The translations under genes and the position numbers were made by a program. A model generated the notes under the pieces. The model was not told the origin of the DNA. It saw only the letters and a list, made by a program, of their open reading frames with translations, and did not search any database. Positions 18,039-26,166 of a DNA stretch of 64,000 bases are shown in pieces (positions within the stretch are counted from its first letter, which is position 1; each line of letters begins with the position of its first letter). Source of the DNA: Mycobacterium numidiamassiliense (GTDB lineage: Bacteria > Actinomycetota > Actinomycetes > Mycobacteriales > Mycobacteriaceae); NCBI RefSeq assembly GCF_900157365.1, contig NZ_FUEZ01000003.1, positions 1,730,183-1,794,182 on the forward strand. The letters run 5' to 3'.

Positions 18039-19061
18039 ATGGCTGCGAGGTCGTTCAAGGCGGTTCTGATCACCGGTGCCAACGTTGGGCTCGGCAAGGA
18101 GGTGGCGCGGCAACTCGCTGTTGCCGGCGATTTCGACAGGATCTATCTGGCGTGTCGCAACACCGACAGCGGACGGTCCGCGGCCGCCGAGCTGGAGCGC
18201 ATCACGGGCAGGTCCATCTTCACGGTAGTTCGAATGGACCTGACCGATTTGGACTCGGTGAGGTCAGCGCTGAGCACGTTGGATGGCGAACTGCATTCGG
18301 TTGTCATGAACGCCGGCGGCACCGGCGGCCCAACACCGTTGGCGCTCACCGCTGATGGCGTCACGCATGTCTTCGGTTCCAACGTACTGGGCCACGTTGT
18401 ACTGCTTGAGAATCTCCTCGCCGCCGGGGCATTGACCAACACCGCGGTCCTGGTGGGCAGCGAAGCCGCGCGCGGTGTTCGCATGATGCGGATGCCGCGG
18501 CCCACGTTCACGAACCACTCGGTGGAAGAGTTCGCCAGCGTCATCGACGGTTCGTACTTTAAGCAGCACAAATTCAACACGTTCCTCGCCTATGGACAGG
18601 TGAAATACCTTGGTGCGTTGTGGATGTCGGCACTGGCGCGAAAGCATCCCGACCTGCGGCTGCTCACCGTGAGCCCAGGCAACACCGCGGGAACGGAAGC
18701 ATTGCGCGACATGGGCGTCGTCACTCGGGCCATGATGAATCATCTTCTGTTGCCCTACGTCCTTCCCGCGCTGGGGGTCGGACACCGGCTGGAGAAGGGC
18801 GCCCAGCGGCTGGTCGATGGACTCACCGACGAGCAGTTGCGCAGCGGCGTGTTTTACGCCAGCCGACAGGGCGCCGTCACCGGGCCCCTAGTGGATCAGT
18901 CGGAGATCGTCGCCGACTTCCGTGACCCCGCAATACAACAGCATGCCGACGAAGCCATTCATCGCTTCGCGAAGGAGCCACGCTCACACCAAGAACCGCC
19001 TTCTCGCGCTATCGGTGCGGATAGCGCGTCGTCTGGTCCCACTGCAAGAGGGTTGTCATGA
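18039..19061 (+). CDS. Short-chain dehydrogenase/reductase, protochlorophyllide-reductase-like
   Basis: 340 residues. NAD(P) motif TGANVGLG at residues 12-19, NAG at MNAGGTGG, catalytic Ser in LVGSEAA and the YxxxK pair in AYGQVKY. The spacing and long C-terminal part resemble the light-dependent protochlorophyllide reductase-like SDR group, which in heterotrophs acts on other substrates. Good GAAAGGA ribosome site. Its ATGA stop overlaps the next start, so it is translationally coupled to the F420-type oxidase. Confidence 0.87.
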   Translation: MAARSFKAVLITGANVGLGKEVARQLAVAGDFDRIYLACRNTDSGRSAAAELERITGRSIFTVVRMDLTDLDSVRSALSTLDGELHSVVMNAGGTGGPTPLALTADGVTHVFGSNVLGHVVLLENLLAAGALTNTAVLVGSEAARGVRMMRMPRPTFTNHSVEEFASVIDGSYFKQHKFNTFLAYGQVKYLGALWMSALARKHPDLRLLTVSPGNTAGTEALRDMGVVTRAMMNHLLLPYVLPALGVGHRLEKGAQRLVDGLTDEQLRSGVFYASRQGAVTGPLVDQSEIVADFRDPAIQQHADEAIHRFAKEPRSHQEPPSRAIGADSASSGPTARGLS

Positions 19062-19510
19062 CAAGCGCCGCTACCATCACCGTTCACGAGGCAGCATCGC
19101 TGTCCAGCGATGAGCGCGGCCTGGTGGTGGTGTCGACGTTGCGTGCCAACGGCACGATCCAGTCGTCGCTGGTCAACGCCGGCGTCCTAGCCCATCCCGC
19201 CACCGGGGAGACCATCTTGGCCTTGGTCGCGTCAGGTCCTGTCAAGCTGGCGAACCTGCGGGCTCGACCCCAGGTCACGGCCACCTTCCGCAACGGTTGG
19301 CAGTGGGCGGCGGTCGAAGGGCGCGCCGAGCTCGCCGGACCCGACGACCACCAACCATGGCTGGATGCCGAAGGGCTACGGCTTTTGCTCCGAGCGATTT
19401 TCACCGCAGCCGGCGGTGAACACGACGACTGGGACGAGTATGACCGGGAGATGGCCGAGCAGCGCCGGGCAGCGGTGCTTATCCGCCCCGACCGGGTCTA
19501 CAGCAACTGA
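19058..19510 (+). CDS. PPOX-class flavin/F420-dependent oxidoreductase
   Basis: 150-residue split-barrel protein of the pyridoxamine-5'-phosphate-oxidase-like superfamily. The pattern LVVVSTLRANGTIQSSLVNAG, GPVKLANLRARPQVTATFRN and WAAVEGRAELAGPDD fits the TIGR03618 group, whose mycobacterial members often use cofactor F420. Overlaps the SDR stop by 4 bp. Likely reduces a compound in the same pathway; whether it uses F420 or FMN is not proven by sequence. Confidence 0.82.
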   Translation: MTSAATITVHEAASLSSDERGLVVVSTLRANGTIQSSLVNAGVLAHPATGETILALVASGPVKLANLRARPQVTATFRNGWQWAAVEGRAELAGPDDHQPWLDAEGLRLLLRAIFTAAGGEHDDWDEYDREMAEQRRAAVLIRPDRVYSN

Positions 19511-19639
19511 TGACCCTGCACAGCAAGGGGTTTCGGGGTCTCGCCATGTCACCGCCTGGTCATGGCTATTCGCGTTGCTCGACGTCTTGGCGGCCAACGC
19601 ATTTCGCCGTCACAAGCCCTCACGAGATAAGGAGTCTGG

Positions 19640-20050
19640 ATGACCATCACTTTGACGAACCCGCGTGCCCTGCCGAAGGTCGACTTTCACCGCCAGGTGT
19701 CGATCGCTTCCGGTTCCAAGCTCGTGTTCATGGCTGGACAGGTCGCCTGGGACGCCGACGGAGCGCTGGTCGGCGAGGGCGACCTCGCCGCGCAGGTCGA
19801 GCAGTGTTTTCTCAACGTCGGCGCTGCACTCGCCGAGATTGGCGGCTCCTTCGACGACATCGCCAAATTGACCATCTATGTGGCCGATTGGACTCTGGAC
19901 AAGATGCCCCTAGTGCAGGAGGGCCGTGCCCGGGCCTGCGCGAAACTCGGTGTCGCCACGTTCGTGCCGCCGGGTACTTTGATTGGTGTCGCCGCGTTGT
20001 TCCAGCCAGAGCACCTCGTCGAGGTGGAGGCGATCGCGGTTCTCGACTAG
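19640..20050 (+). CDS. RidA (YjgF/UK114) family protein without the canonical arginine
   Basis: 136 residues with VFMAGQVAWDADG near the N terminus and LVEVEAIAVLD at the C terminus, the trimer-forming RidA fold. In true RidA enamine/imine deaminases an Arg sits before the last strand (PARSCVEV in E. coli); here the equivalent stretch is PPGTLIGVAAL, so the substrate-carboxylate Arg seems absent, as in other Rid subfamilies. AAGGAG ribosome site at 19629. Third gene of the SDR operon. Confidence 0.8.
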   Translation: MTITLTNPRALPKVDFHRQVSIASGSKLVFMAGQVAWDADGALVGEGDLAAQVEQCFLNVGAALAEIGGSFDDIAKLTIYVADWTLDKMPLVQEGRARACAKLGVATFVPPGTLIGVAALFQPEHLVEVEAIAVLD

Positions 20051-20287
20051 CACGCGCTCTTCGGCGATAAGGCTACTGCGGCGCGGACTGGCTCCCACAC
20101 GGATTCGGGACCGGGCGCCTGCGCTTCGCTCGGCGTGATACCCGGGGTGACACGGCACAGCTAGCTTGCGGCTGTGTCAAACACAGATCGTGCTCATTCA
20201 CACCGGCCTACGTGCGTCCGTCACTCGACCGACGCGGTCGCCGAGGTGTCAGCTCGGCAGCTGGCCCGACGGGTGGGGCAACGCGGC

Positions 20288-20923
20288 TCACTGACCGGCC
20301 GGCGCGCGTCGGGGCCTGAGGTCTTCGATGCGGTCGAGGACGTCGTCGAGGGCGGTTTCCAGAGGTGCGGGGTCGCGGCGAACCTGCGCGAGCAGCATCC
20401 CGCCTTCGACCGCGGCCAACAGCACGGTGGCCAGGCGGTCCGGGTTGGCCTTGCGGCGGAGCTCGCCCCGATCCCACATGGCCTGCAGGCCCTCGCGGAT
20501 CGCCGCTTCCCACTGGTCGAATCCCGCGACCAGGTCTGCTCGACAGTCCGGGAAGGGTTCGGCCAGCTCACCGACCAGCGACCCGAGCGGGCAGCCGCCT
20601 GCGCAGTTCCGCTGGCGTTGGGTGTCGACGACGAAGTCTCGCCAGGCGCGCAACCCCTCCATGCTGTCCAACCCGCCCAGTGTTGCCAGCAGAGCCTGGA
20701 CGCGGTGGGCGATGACGGCCCTGATCAGGGCCTCTTTGTCCTGGAAGTAGTGGTACATCTGCGACGCGCCGACGCCGGCGGCCTTCTGGACGTCTCCGGG
20801 ACTGGTGGCGGCGACGCCGTGGTCGTACATCAGTTGCGCTGCTGTCGCCACGATCCGCTCCCGCGTGGCCCGTCCCTTGGGGGTGAGCCGGTGCGGCTCG
20901 GTGACCGATTCCTTCGTTGCCAT
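20288..20923 (-). CDS. TetR regulator, LmrA/YxaF-like (copy 2)
   Basis: 211 residues, about 82 percent identical by eye to the TetR at 16956. Same helix-turn-helix frame (DHGVAATSPGDVQKAAGVGASQMYHYFQDK) and NCAGGCPLGSLVGELAE ligand-domain motif. Changes in the recognition region (Leu to Pro, Pro to Ala, Val to Met) and in the ligand domain suggest some divergence of target or inducer. It lies 120 bp downstream of the AhpD-like gene on the same strand and has its own upstream region like copy 1. Confidence 0.92.
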   Translation of the reverse strand: MATKESVTEPHRLTPKGRATRERIVATAAQLMYDHGVAATSPGDVQKAAGVGASQMYHYFQDKEALIRAVIAHRVQALLATLGGLDSMEGLRAWRDFVVDTQRQRNCAGGCPLGSLVGELAEPFPDCRADLVAGFDQWEAAIREGLQAMWDRGELRRKANPDRLATVLLAAVEGGMLLAQVRRDPAPLETALDDVLDRIEDLRPRRAPAGQ

Positions 20924-21043
20924 CTCTATTGGCCAGGTAGGGCGAGTCCGTCGCTGCGGGCCCGCTGTCCTGATCCCCCTTCCGATTTCGTCTGATCCTG
21001 TTCGGGTGTACTAGCCGGGACGCCGCCGGCGGCTTGGTCGTGA

Positions 21044-21661
21044 TTAGGAGCCCGTGGCGACGGTCTCCGCAGATGTCCCGGCCGGGTTGGTGTCCCTCCC
21101 GCCGATCTTGTCGGTGGTCTCCAGCGGGACGCGGCAGCCGTTGAGCCACAGGCCCATGAAGATGAAGTAGGTGATCGAGAAAATGTACTTACGTGTCGAG
21201 TCCTCGCCAAAGGTGGTCAGGAGTTCGCTGAGCGTCTCGTCGGTCAGCGTCTTGGCGCTGGCGAACTCGTCGATCGCCCGGCCAAGCAGAACGTAGTCCG
21301 AGTCGATGCCGGTGACGGGCCCGTCGGCGGCGATGGCGGCGATCTCGTCCTCGGTGAGTCCCACGTTGCGGCCGATCGCCGAGTGGATCTGCCACTCGTA
21401 GGGTGCGTCGAAAGCCTTGGCGACGCGCATCATGCACATCTGCCGGTGCTTGGGGTTGATGCCCTCGGGGCCGAAGATCGCCTGGACCGTATCGATCACG
21501 CCCGGGAAGTGCGCTCCGGTCCCGGCGAACATCTTGACGACGTTCAGCGTCGCGTCGGGCTGATAGGTGCCACCGAAGTAGGCCTCGATGACCCCCTTGA
21601 TTGCGTCATCATCGGGCAGCGGCACCGTCACCGTCGCCGCGTAGCTAGTCGGGATATTCAT
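21044..21661 (-). CDS. Carboxymuconolactone decarboxylase (AhpD-like) family protein
   Basis: 205 residues. Core: RQMCMMRVAKAFDAPYEWQI followed by HSAIGRNVGLTEDEIAAIAADG, the typical CMD repeat with EW/H in place of a redox CxxC. Start ATG 21661 has GGAGGACAAAGG upstream. Divergent from the cupin gene across a 434-bp control region and followed by TetR copy 2. Likely a lyase or decarboxylase in the pathway of this cluster; substrate unknown. Confidence 0.8.
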   Translation of the reverse strand: MNIPTSYAATVTVPLPDDDAIKGVIEAYFGGTYQPDATLNVVKMFAGTGAHFPGVIDTVQAIFGPEGINPKHRQMCMMRVAKAFDAPYEWQIHSAIGRNVGLTEDEIAAIAADGPVTGIDSDYVLLGRAIDEFASAKTLTDETLSELLTTFGEDSTRKYIFSITYFIFMGLWLNGCRVPLETTDKIGGRDTNPAGTSAETVATGS

Positions 21662-22095
21662 CGCCCTTTGTCCTCCTTCACCTGCCTGTGGGCAGGGTCG
21701 CCGGCGGGTGTTCGCCTGATGTCTGGGTGGTCATCGCCGCCACTCTCAGTGTAGCTCCGAACTGACTTATTATGAGTCTAGAGATACAAAAAACGAAAAT
21801 AGCGTCCACTAATGACGTTCCGAGGAGGCGCCGTAGGGGTGCGTCTACGCGATCTGAGTGATCAATGAAACACGCCTTTCAACAGGAACTTTAGGTCGTG
21901 ACAGCAATCGCCTGTACCTGGGGCCACCTGACGGTTGACACAAGCGCACCAAGACCACAATTATGTACCTCGGGATACATACATCCTGAGTATTAATGGA
22001 TCTTCTGATCCACGAATGACGAGGCCGGGTGACCGGCTTCGTCTGCCAGGCCAGCCCTGATGGGGCGACCCACCACTACGACAAGAGGGATCAGA
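21662..22095. other. 434-bp divergent control region (module B)
   Basis: Between the AhpD-like gene and the cupin gene. The cupin side shares boxes and spacing with the SDR promoter of module A. The left side (21760-21830) is A+T-rich with TATTATGAGTCTAGAGATAC. A minus-strand frame at 21993-22205 is judged spurious although it reads AGHPASS in common with a minus-strand frame in module A. Confidence 0.6.
21935..22043 (+). promoter_or_regulatory. Conserved promoter/leader element, copy B
   Basis: TTGACA at 21935-21940, TTATGTA at 21961-21967, hairpin TGGATC-N4-GATCCA at about 21997-22012, then the stem 22018-22028 / 22033-22043 with loop GTGA: 11 bp with one G-T pair. The same blocks lie upstream of the SDR at 18039. 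A GNRA-like loop on a long stem would suit a structured leader RNA; a protein-binding palindrome is equally possible. Confidence 0.5.
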
Positions 22096-22650
22096 ATGAA
22101 GATCAGGCGATTCACGACAGCTGAAGCTCCCTTGGGCGTCGTGACGCAGACCGACGAGGTTTTCGACTCCTCGACCGTTAAGGACGCCACGTACGCTTTT
22201 GACATCTGGGGATTCGACGAGGTCCCTGAACTGCCGCTACGGCCTCAGGACGTGCTTGGTGAGTACACGGAACTGGGCCTTTTCGGCCCACTTGGCGGAG
22301 TGCGCGTTGACATTCAGATCATTCCCCCGGTCATCGGAGAGGAACCGCCGGACCTCTCAGAGACCGTGGGAAGGATCAACCTCGGCACCGGTGGAGGGAT
22401 GGTGCCGGGCAAGGACGGGGCAGGCATGCACCGCACCGACACCATCGACTTCGTCGTGGTCCTCGAAGGCGAGACCAACGTCGCCTACCCCGGCGAGGAC
22501 GGCAACGTGTACGAGATCACGATCAAGGTCGGGGATTTTCTCACCCACAACGGGACGTTCCACCGTTGGCACAACCGGTCGACCTCGAACTGCACGCTGA
22601 TGCTCTTCACCTTGGCCTCCGCGCGCAACGCCGAGGAGACACCAGCATGA
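22096..22650 (+). CDS. Cupin-domain protein
   Basis: 184 residues from ATG 22096, preceded by AGAGGGA; the frame extends upstream to 22060 but without a good site. Cupin motif 1 MHRTDTIDFVVVLEGE and motif 2 HNGTFHRWHNRS provide metal-binding His/Glu residues. N-terminal ~90 residues are a second, degenerate sheet. May be a metal-dependent dioxygenase, isomerase or sensor. Divergent from the AhpD-like gene. Confidence 0.8.
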   Translation: MKIRRFTTAEAPLGVVTQTDEVFDSSTVKDATYAFDIWGFDEVPELPLRPQDVLGEYTELGLFGPLGGVRVDIQIIPPVIGEEPPDLSETVGRINLGTGGGMVPGKDGAGMHRTDTIDFVVVLEGETNVAYPGEDGNVYEITIKVGDFLTHNGTFHRWHNRSTSNCTLMLFTLASARNAEETPA

Positions 22651-22766
22651 GCGCCGCCGGCCCCGCTGGAATCAACTTGCCCGCCAACGACTTTGGCGTC
22701 CTCACCAGCAAGCCCTTTCCCAGACACACGGTTAGCGGCACCGGTCTTCGGCTCACCCGAAGTTAG
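22647..22766 (+). CDS. Small ORF of 39 codons coupled to the cupin gene
   Basis: ATG 22647 overlaps the cupin stop as ATGA. The peptide begins MSAAGPAGINLPANDFG and ends just before the convergent TetR gene. No family recognised; it may be the 5' remnant of an enzyme gene cut by the rearrangement that placed the TetR gene here. Confidence 0.3.
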   Translation: MSAAGPAGINLPANDFGVLTSKPFPRHTVSGTGLRLTRS

Positions 22767-22783
22767 GAGCACGCCGGATCTCG

Positions 22784-23464
22784 CTAACGAGACGACTTCA
22801 ACTTCTCCCTTGGCGTCAACTTCCGCTGAGCTCCGGCGGATCCCGCACGCCGCCCCGTCCCGGTTGACCGGTTCCCGGCTGCCGCGGGCGGTACCACTGC
22901 CGTGGGGATGGCGTTGTCGATGAGAACGACTGCGATGGCGGCGGCGGTGGCGAAGGTTTCGGTGTCGAGGACTCGGTTGCGGGCCGAAGCGCCATCCAAG
23001 AGCAGCGCCAGTTGTTCGCCGAGCTGTTCGGGGTTGGTGGCGCCGGCCTCGCGGGCGGTTTCGGTGAGCCGCGCGGCAAAAGCCTTCTTGTAGTCGCGGG
23101 CGCGTAGGCGTGCCGGGTGGCGCGGGTCGTGGATTTCGACGGCCGCCGCGATGAACGGGCACAGAGGCGCGTGGATGTCGAAGGCGGCGAGGAGCCGTTC
23201 GCGGGGTGTGAGGTCGGTGCGGTCGAACACCTCGGGCAGGATGTCGGGATCGAATCGTCGTAGGTGTTCGGCGATGAGCTCATCCTTGCCACTGAAGTGC
23301 TGGTAGAAGGTGCGCTTGGACACTTGGGCCACCGCGCAGAGTTGGTCCAGTCCGGTGCTGTTGATGCCTTGATCGCGGAACAGTTGTTGTGAAGCGCCGA
23401 GGATGCGCTCTCGTGCGCCCCTGCCGCGCCGCAGGCCTCGGGGCCCCTTCTCTAGCTCCGTCAT
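22784..23464 (-). CDS. TetR-family transcriptional regulator
   Basis: 226 residues. Helix-turn-helix FRDQGINSTGLDQLCAVAQVSKRTFYQHFSGK at ~29-60. The C-terminal ~35 residues are basic and look disordered. Divergent from the SDR-NTF2 pair at 23591; GATCGGTGT occurs twice in the gap, once within the palindrome TACAC-N6-GTGTA, which is the probable operator. Confidence 0.9.
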   Translation of the reverse strand: MTELEKGPRGLRRGRGARERILGASQQLFRDQGINSTGLDQLCAVAQVSKRTFYQHFSGKDELIAEHLRRFDPDILPEVFDRTDLTPRERLLAAFDIHAPLCPFIAAAVEIHDPRHPARLRARDYKKAFAARLTETAREAGATNPEQLGEQLALLLDGASARNRVLDTETFATAAAIAVVLIDNAIPTAVVPPAAAGNRSTGTGRRAGSAGAQRKLTPREKLKSSR

Positions 23465-23491
23465 GCACCCAGGTTAGCCCATTTGGGTACG

Positions 23492-23500
23492 GATCGGTGT
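23492..23500. promoter_or_regulatory. GATCGGTGT motif, possible TetR half-site
   Basis: Matches the right half of the palindrome at 23540; 28 bp upstream of the TetR start. Repetition in a short divergent gap suggests a second, weaker operator for autoregulation. Confidence 0.35.
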
Positions 23501-23539
23501 GCATAGCTTGCATCGCGCATCGTCGTCCGTTACTTTAAG

Positions 23540-23555
23540 TACACAGATCGGTGTA
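23540..23555. promoter_or_regulatory. Palindrome TACAC-N6-GTGTA, candidate TetR operator
   Basis: 16-bp inverted repeat TACACAGATCGGTGTA, 35 bp before the SDR start and overlapping its likely promoter. Size and position fit a TetR dimer site. Confidence 0.5.
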
Positions 23556-23590
23556 TATAACATCGGCACTACTGAACGAATGGAGTGATC

Positions 23591-24325
23591 GTGGGAAAAC
23601 TCGATGGGAAGGTCGCGGTGATCACCGGCGCGACGAGTGGGATGGCGCTGGCTGGTGCCAAGTTGTTCGTTGACGAAGGAGCTCACGTCTTCATCACGGG
23701 CCGACGGAAGGACGCGCTGGACCAAGCCGTCGAACAGATCGGACGGAATGTGACCGGCGTGCAGGGCGACTCGGCCAACCTCGACGATCTGGACCGCTTG
23801 TACGACACGGTCAAGCAGGAAAAGGGTGCGATCGACGTGTTGTGGGCAAGCGCCGGGGTAGGCAAGCAGAACAAGCTCGGCGAGATCACCGAGGAGGACT
23901 TCCACGACGCCTTCTGGCTGAACGCCCGCGGCACGCTGTTCACGGTCCAGAAGGCGCTACCGCTGTTCAACGATGGCGGTTCGATCCTCATGACCGGGTC
24001 AAACGCCTCGCTTCGGGGCTACCCCAATTGGAGCGTGTACGCCGGAAGCAAGGCCGTGCTGCCCGCCTACGCACGGGTGTGGGTGTCGGAGCTGAGGGAC
24101 AGGAAGATCCGGGTGAACGTGCTGACCCCCGGCCAGGTCGGGTCGCCGATGTTGGCGAAGGTGATGGACGAGGAGGCGAAGGCACAGTTCGAGTCCGTGA
24201 TACCCCGGCGAGAGATGGGCCGCCCCGAGGAGATCGCATCGGCCGCGTTGTTCCTCGCCTCCGACGACTCGAGCTATGTCAATGGCATGGAGCTGGTGGT
24301 CGACGGCGGCACCACAGTGATCTGA
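23591..24325 (+). CDS. Short-chain dehydrogenase/reductase
   Basis: 244 residues. GTG 23591 is chosen because GGAG lies five bases before it; the upstream GTG at 23585 overlaps that site. Cofactor loop TGATSGMA, where the last Gly of TGxxxGxG is Ala; catalytic Ser in MTGSNAS, YxxxK as YAGSK; C-terminal GMELVVDGG. Classical SDR acting on an alcohol or ketone. First of a two-gene unit with the NTF2-like protein 41 bp downstream. Confidence 0.88.
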   Translation: MGKLDGKVAVITGATSGMALAGAKLFVDEGAHVFITGRRKDALDQAVEQIGRNVTGVQGDSANLDDLDRLYDTVKQEKGAIDVLWASAGVGKQNKLGEITEEDFHDAFWLNARGTLFTVQKALPLFNDGGSILMTGSNASLRGYPNWSVYAGSKAVLPAYARVWVSELRDRKIRVNVLTPGQVGSPMLAKVMDEEAKAQFESVIPRREMGRPEEIASAALFLASDDSSYVNGMELVVDGGTTVI

Positions 24326-24366
24326 GTAAGAGACAACGGGATTCGAGAAGCACACAAGGAGTAGCC

Positions 24367-24795
24367 ATGACCACCTTCGCCGCACACCGCGACACCGTGG
24401 AATTCTTCGTCGACTGCATGCACGGCGGCGCAGACAAAGACGCTCTTTCCGGCATCCTCACCGAGGACGTGGTGCTGTACAGCCCGCTCGGCGATGATCC
24501 ACTCACTGGCCGCGAGGCAGTCCTGAAAGCCATGCGAGGGATCGGGGCGGGGGCGGCGACCAACCTCGCCTACAAGGAGGTCCTCAGCGGAGAGACGCAC
24601 CACGCCGCGTACTTCCGGCTGCAGGTCGACGACACCGTGGTCGACGGAATGGACTACATCCTGCTCGACGCGGACGGCAAGATCGCCGAGGTGACCATAT
24701 TTTGGCGCCCACTGCCGTCCGGCGTCGCGCTGCAGCGAAACCTTGCGGATGCACTCGGCATGCAGCCCTGGGAACTGCGCACCGATGTGCGGTGA
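24367..24795 (+). CDS. SnoaL/NTF2-like family protein (paralogue 1)
   Basis: 142 residues from ATG 24367 with AAGGAG upstream; the frame is open further left only as a shadow of the SDR. Begins MTTFAAHRDTVEFFVDCMHG, with an NTF2 cone-fold pattern (ILTEDVVLYSPLGDDPLTGREAV, then AYFRLQVDDTVVDGMDYILLDADGKI). Such proteins are isomerases, hydrolases or ligand carriers. Paralogous along its whole length to the protein at 32731, which is also paired with an SDR-type gene. Confidence 0.8.
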   Translation: MTTFAAHRDTVEFFVDCMHGGADKDALSGILTEDVVLYSPLGDDPLTGREAVLKAMRGIGAGAATNLAYKEVLSGETHHAAYFRLQVDDTVVDGMDYILLDADGKIAEVTIFWRPLPSGVALQRNLADALGMQPWELRTDVR

Positions 24796-24975
24796 CGGAG
24801 GAGCCCGAGACGCGTCGGTGACGTTGATTGAACCTCTCGGCCGCAACGCGCTCAACATCGGTGAAATCCTCACGGGCAGAACCGGTGTCGAGATTGGGAG
24901 TCTTGGCCGCGCTGTCGTCGAACAGAGCAGTAACGATCGGGCTCTCCCGACGTTCGCCGCCCGGGCTTCGCCACC

Positions 24976-26166
24976 TCATCCCGTCGGCGCGGACGGCGCC
25001 TTGACCGCCTCTACGCAAACGGTGATCTCGACGGTGTCCCCGACCATCGGGCCTCCTCCGGATAGCACGGGAGTCTCGGTCAGGACGCCGAAATCACTAC
25101 GCTTCAGCTTGATCACACCTTCGAACCCGGCCACCTCACCGTGACCCATGCCAGGGCTCACGCCGAGAAACGAGAACGTCACTGGTACGCGTTTGGTGGT
25201 TCCGCGCAGGGTGAAATCGGTCTCGAGCACCCAGTCGTGCTGTCCGACGGGGTGCATACCGGTCGAGACGAGGGTGGCGGTGGGGAACTCGGCGGCTCCG
25301 AAGATGTCGGGTTCCCGTAGGTGGTGGTCGCGGTTCGGGTTGCCGGAGCTCACCGACCCGACCGCTACCGTGACCGCAACGCTCGGAGTTCCGTTCTCGG
25401 GCACCGTGATCGCACCGGAGAACTCGTCGAATCGCCCACGTACCCTACCGATCACCAGGTGGCGGACCGAGAATGTGATGGAAGAGTGGACGGGGTCGAT
25501 CGTCCACGTACCGGGGGTGAGATCCCGCCCAACAGTCGAGTCCACCTGGATGCTGTTTTCGAGCTCCGACGGTAGCTCGTAGAGATTGCGCAAGACCAAG
25601 GCGTTGCGGGCTTGGATGAGTACGCCACCCTCGTCGATACGTCCGAGTTCGATCGGGGCGAAACCGAGATCGGTGCACAGCCCGGCTACTACCGCGCTCG
25701 CCGCGGAGTCGTTGCTGGACACGAAGACTACGCGTCTGCCGAACTCGAGCGGACGCTTCTCGGCGAGCTGACTGGCGGCGGTTTGGTTGAACGACTTGAC
25801 CACCGCGGCGCCCGGAAACGCCTCGGCGTTGAACTCGGTCGACAAGCGGCCGCCGAGGATTTGCTCGGAATTAGGCACCAGAAACGCGTTCGTCGCGTCG
25901 ACGACGATCTTGCCCGACCAGTCTGCGCGGCGCCCACCCAGCTCACGGACCTGCAAGAACGGAATGGCCAAGATGATCACGTCCGCATCCAGGGCCGTGT
26001 CGAGGGTGGCCGGTGTGATCGAGGCGGACAGTCCGGTGACGTCGATCGTCTCCGGACCTCGCGTGTTGGCCCAGAGTGCTGGGACGTGGTGGTCGGAGAA
26101 CCGTTGCGCCAGAACCGCGCCAACGCTGCCGGTGCCCACGACGGCATACCGCAGAGCGCTGGTCAT
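24976..26166 (-). CDS. Fusion of F420-reductase-like Rossmann domain and YceI-like domain
   Basis: 396 residues from ATG 26166, which overlaps the DoxX stop as ATGA. Residues 1-205 form an NADP-binding fold of the NADPH:F420 reductase family (VVGTGSVG, then DADVIILAIPF, then IVVDATNAF). Residues ~214-396 are a YceI lipocalin (GTWTIDPVHSSITFSVRHLV followed by IGRVRGRFDEF, later ETDFTLRGTTKRVPV), a barrel that holds isoprenoid or quinone-like lipids. No signal peptide, so the YceI part is cytoplasmic here. May link NADPH or F420 to a lipid-soluble electron carrier. The fusion is seen directly; its role is inference. Confidence 0.82.
   Translation of the reverse strand: MTSALRYAVVGTGSVGAVLAQRFSDHHVPALWANTRGPETIDVTGLSASITPATLDTALDADVIILAIPFLQVRELGGRRADWSGKIVVDATNAFLVPNSEQILGGRLSTEFNAEAFPGAAVVKSFNQTAASQLAEKRPLEFGRRVVFVSSNDSAASAVVAGLCTDLGFAPIELGRIDEGGVLIQARNALVLRNLYELPSELENSIQVDSTVGRDLTPGTWTIDPVHSSITFSVRHLVIGRVRGRFDEFSGAITVPENGTPSVAVTVAVGSVSSGNPNRDHHLREPDIFGAAEFPTATLVSTGMHPVGQHDWVLETDFTLRGTTKRVPVTFSFLGVSPGMGHGEVAGFEGVIKLKRSDFGVLTETPVLSGGGPMVGDTVEITVCVEAVKAPSAPTG

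Noticed and set aside
17912..22205. Minus-strand frames in both control regions that both read AGHPASS
   Set aside because: The three base differences are synonymous in this frame, but the flanks are unrelated and the stretch is better explained as a conserved stem-loop or operator.
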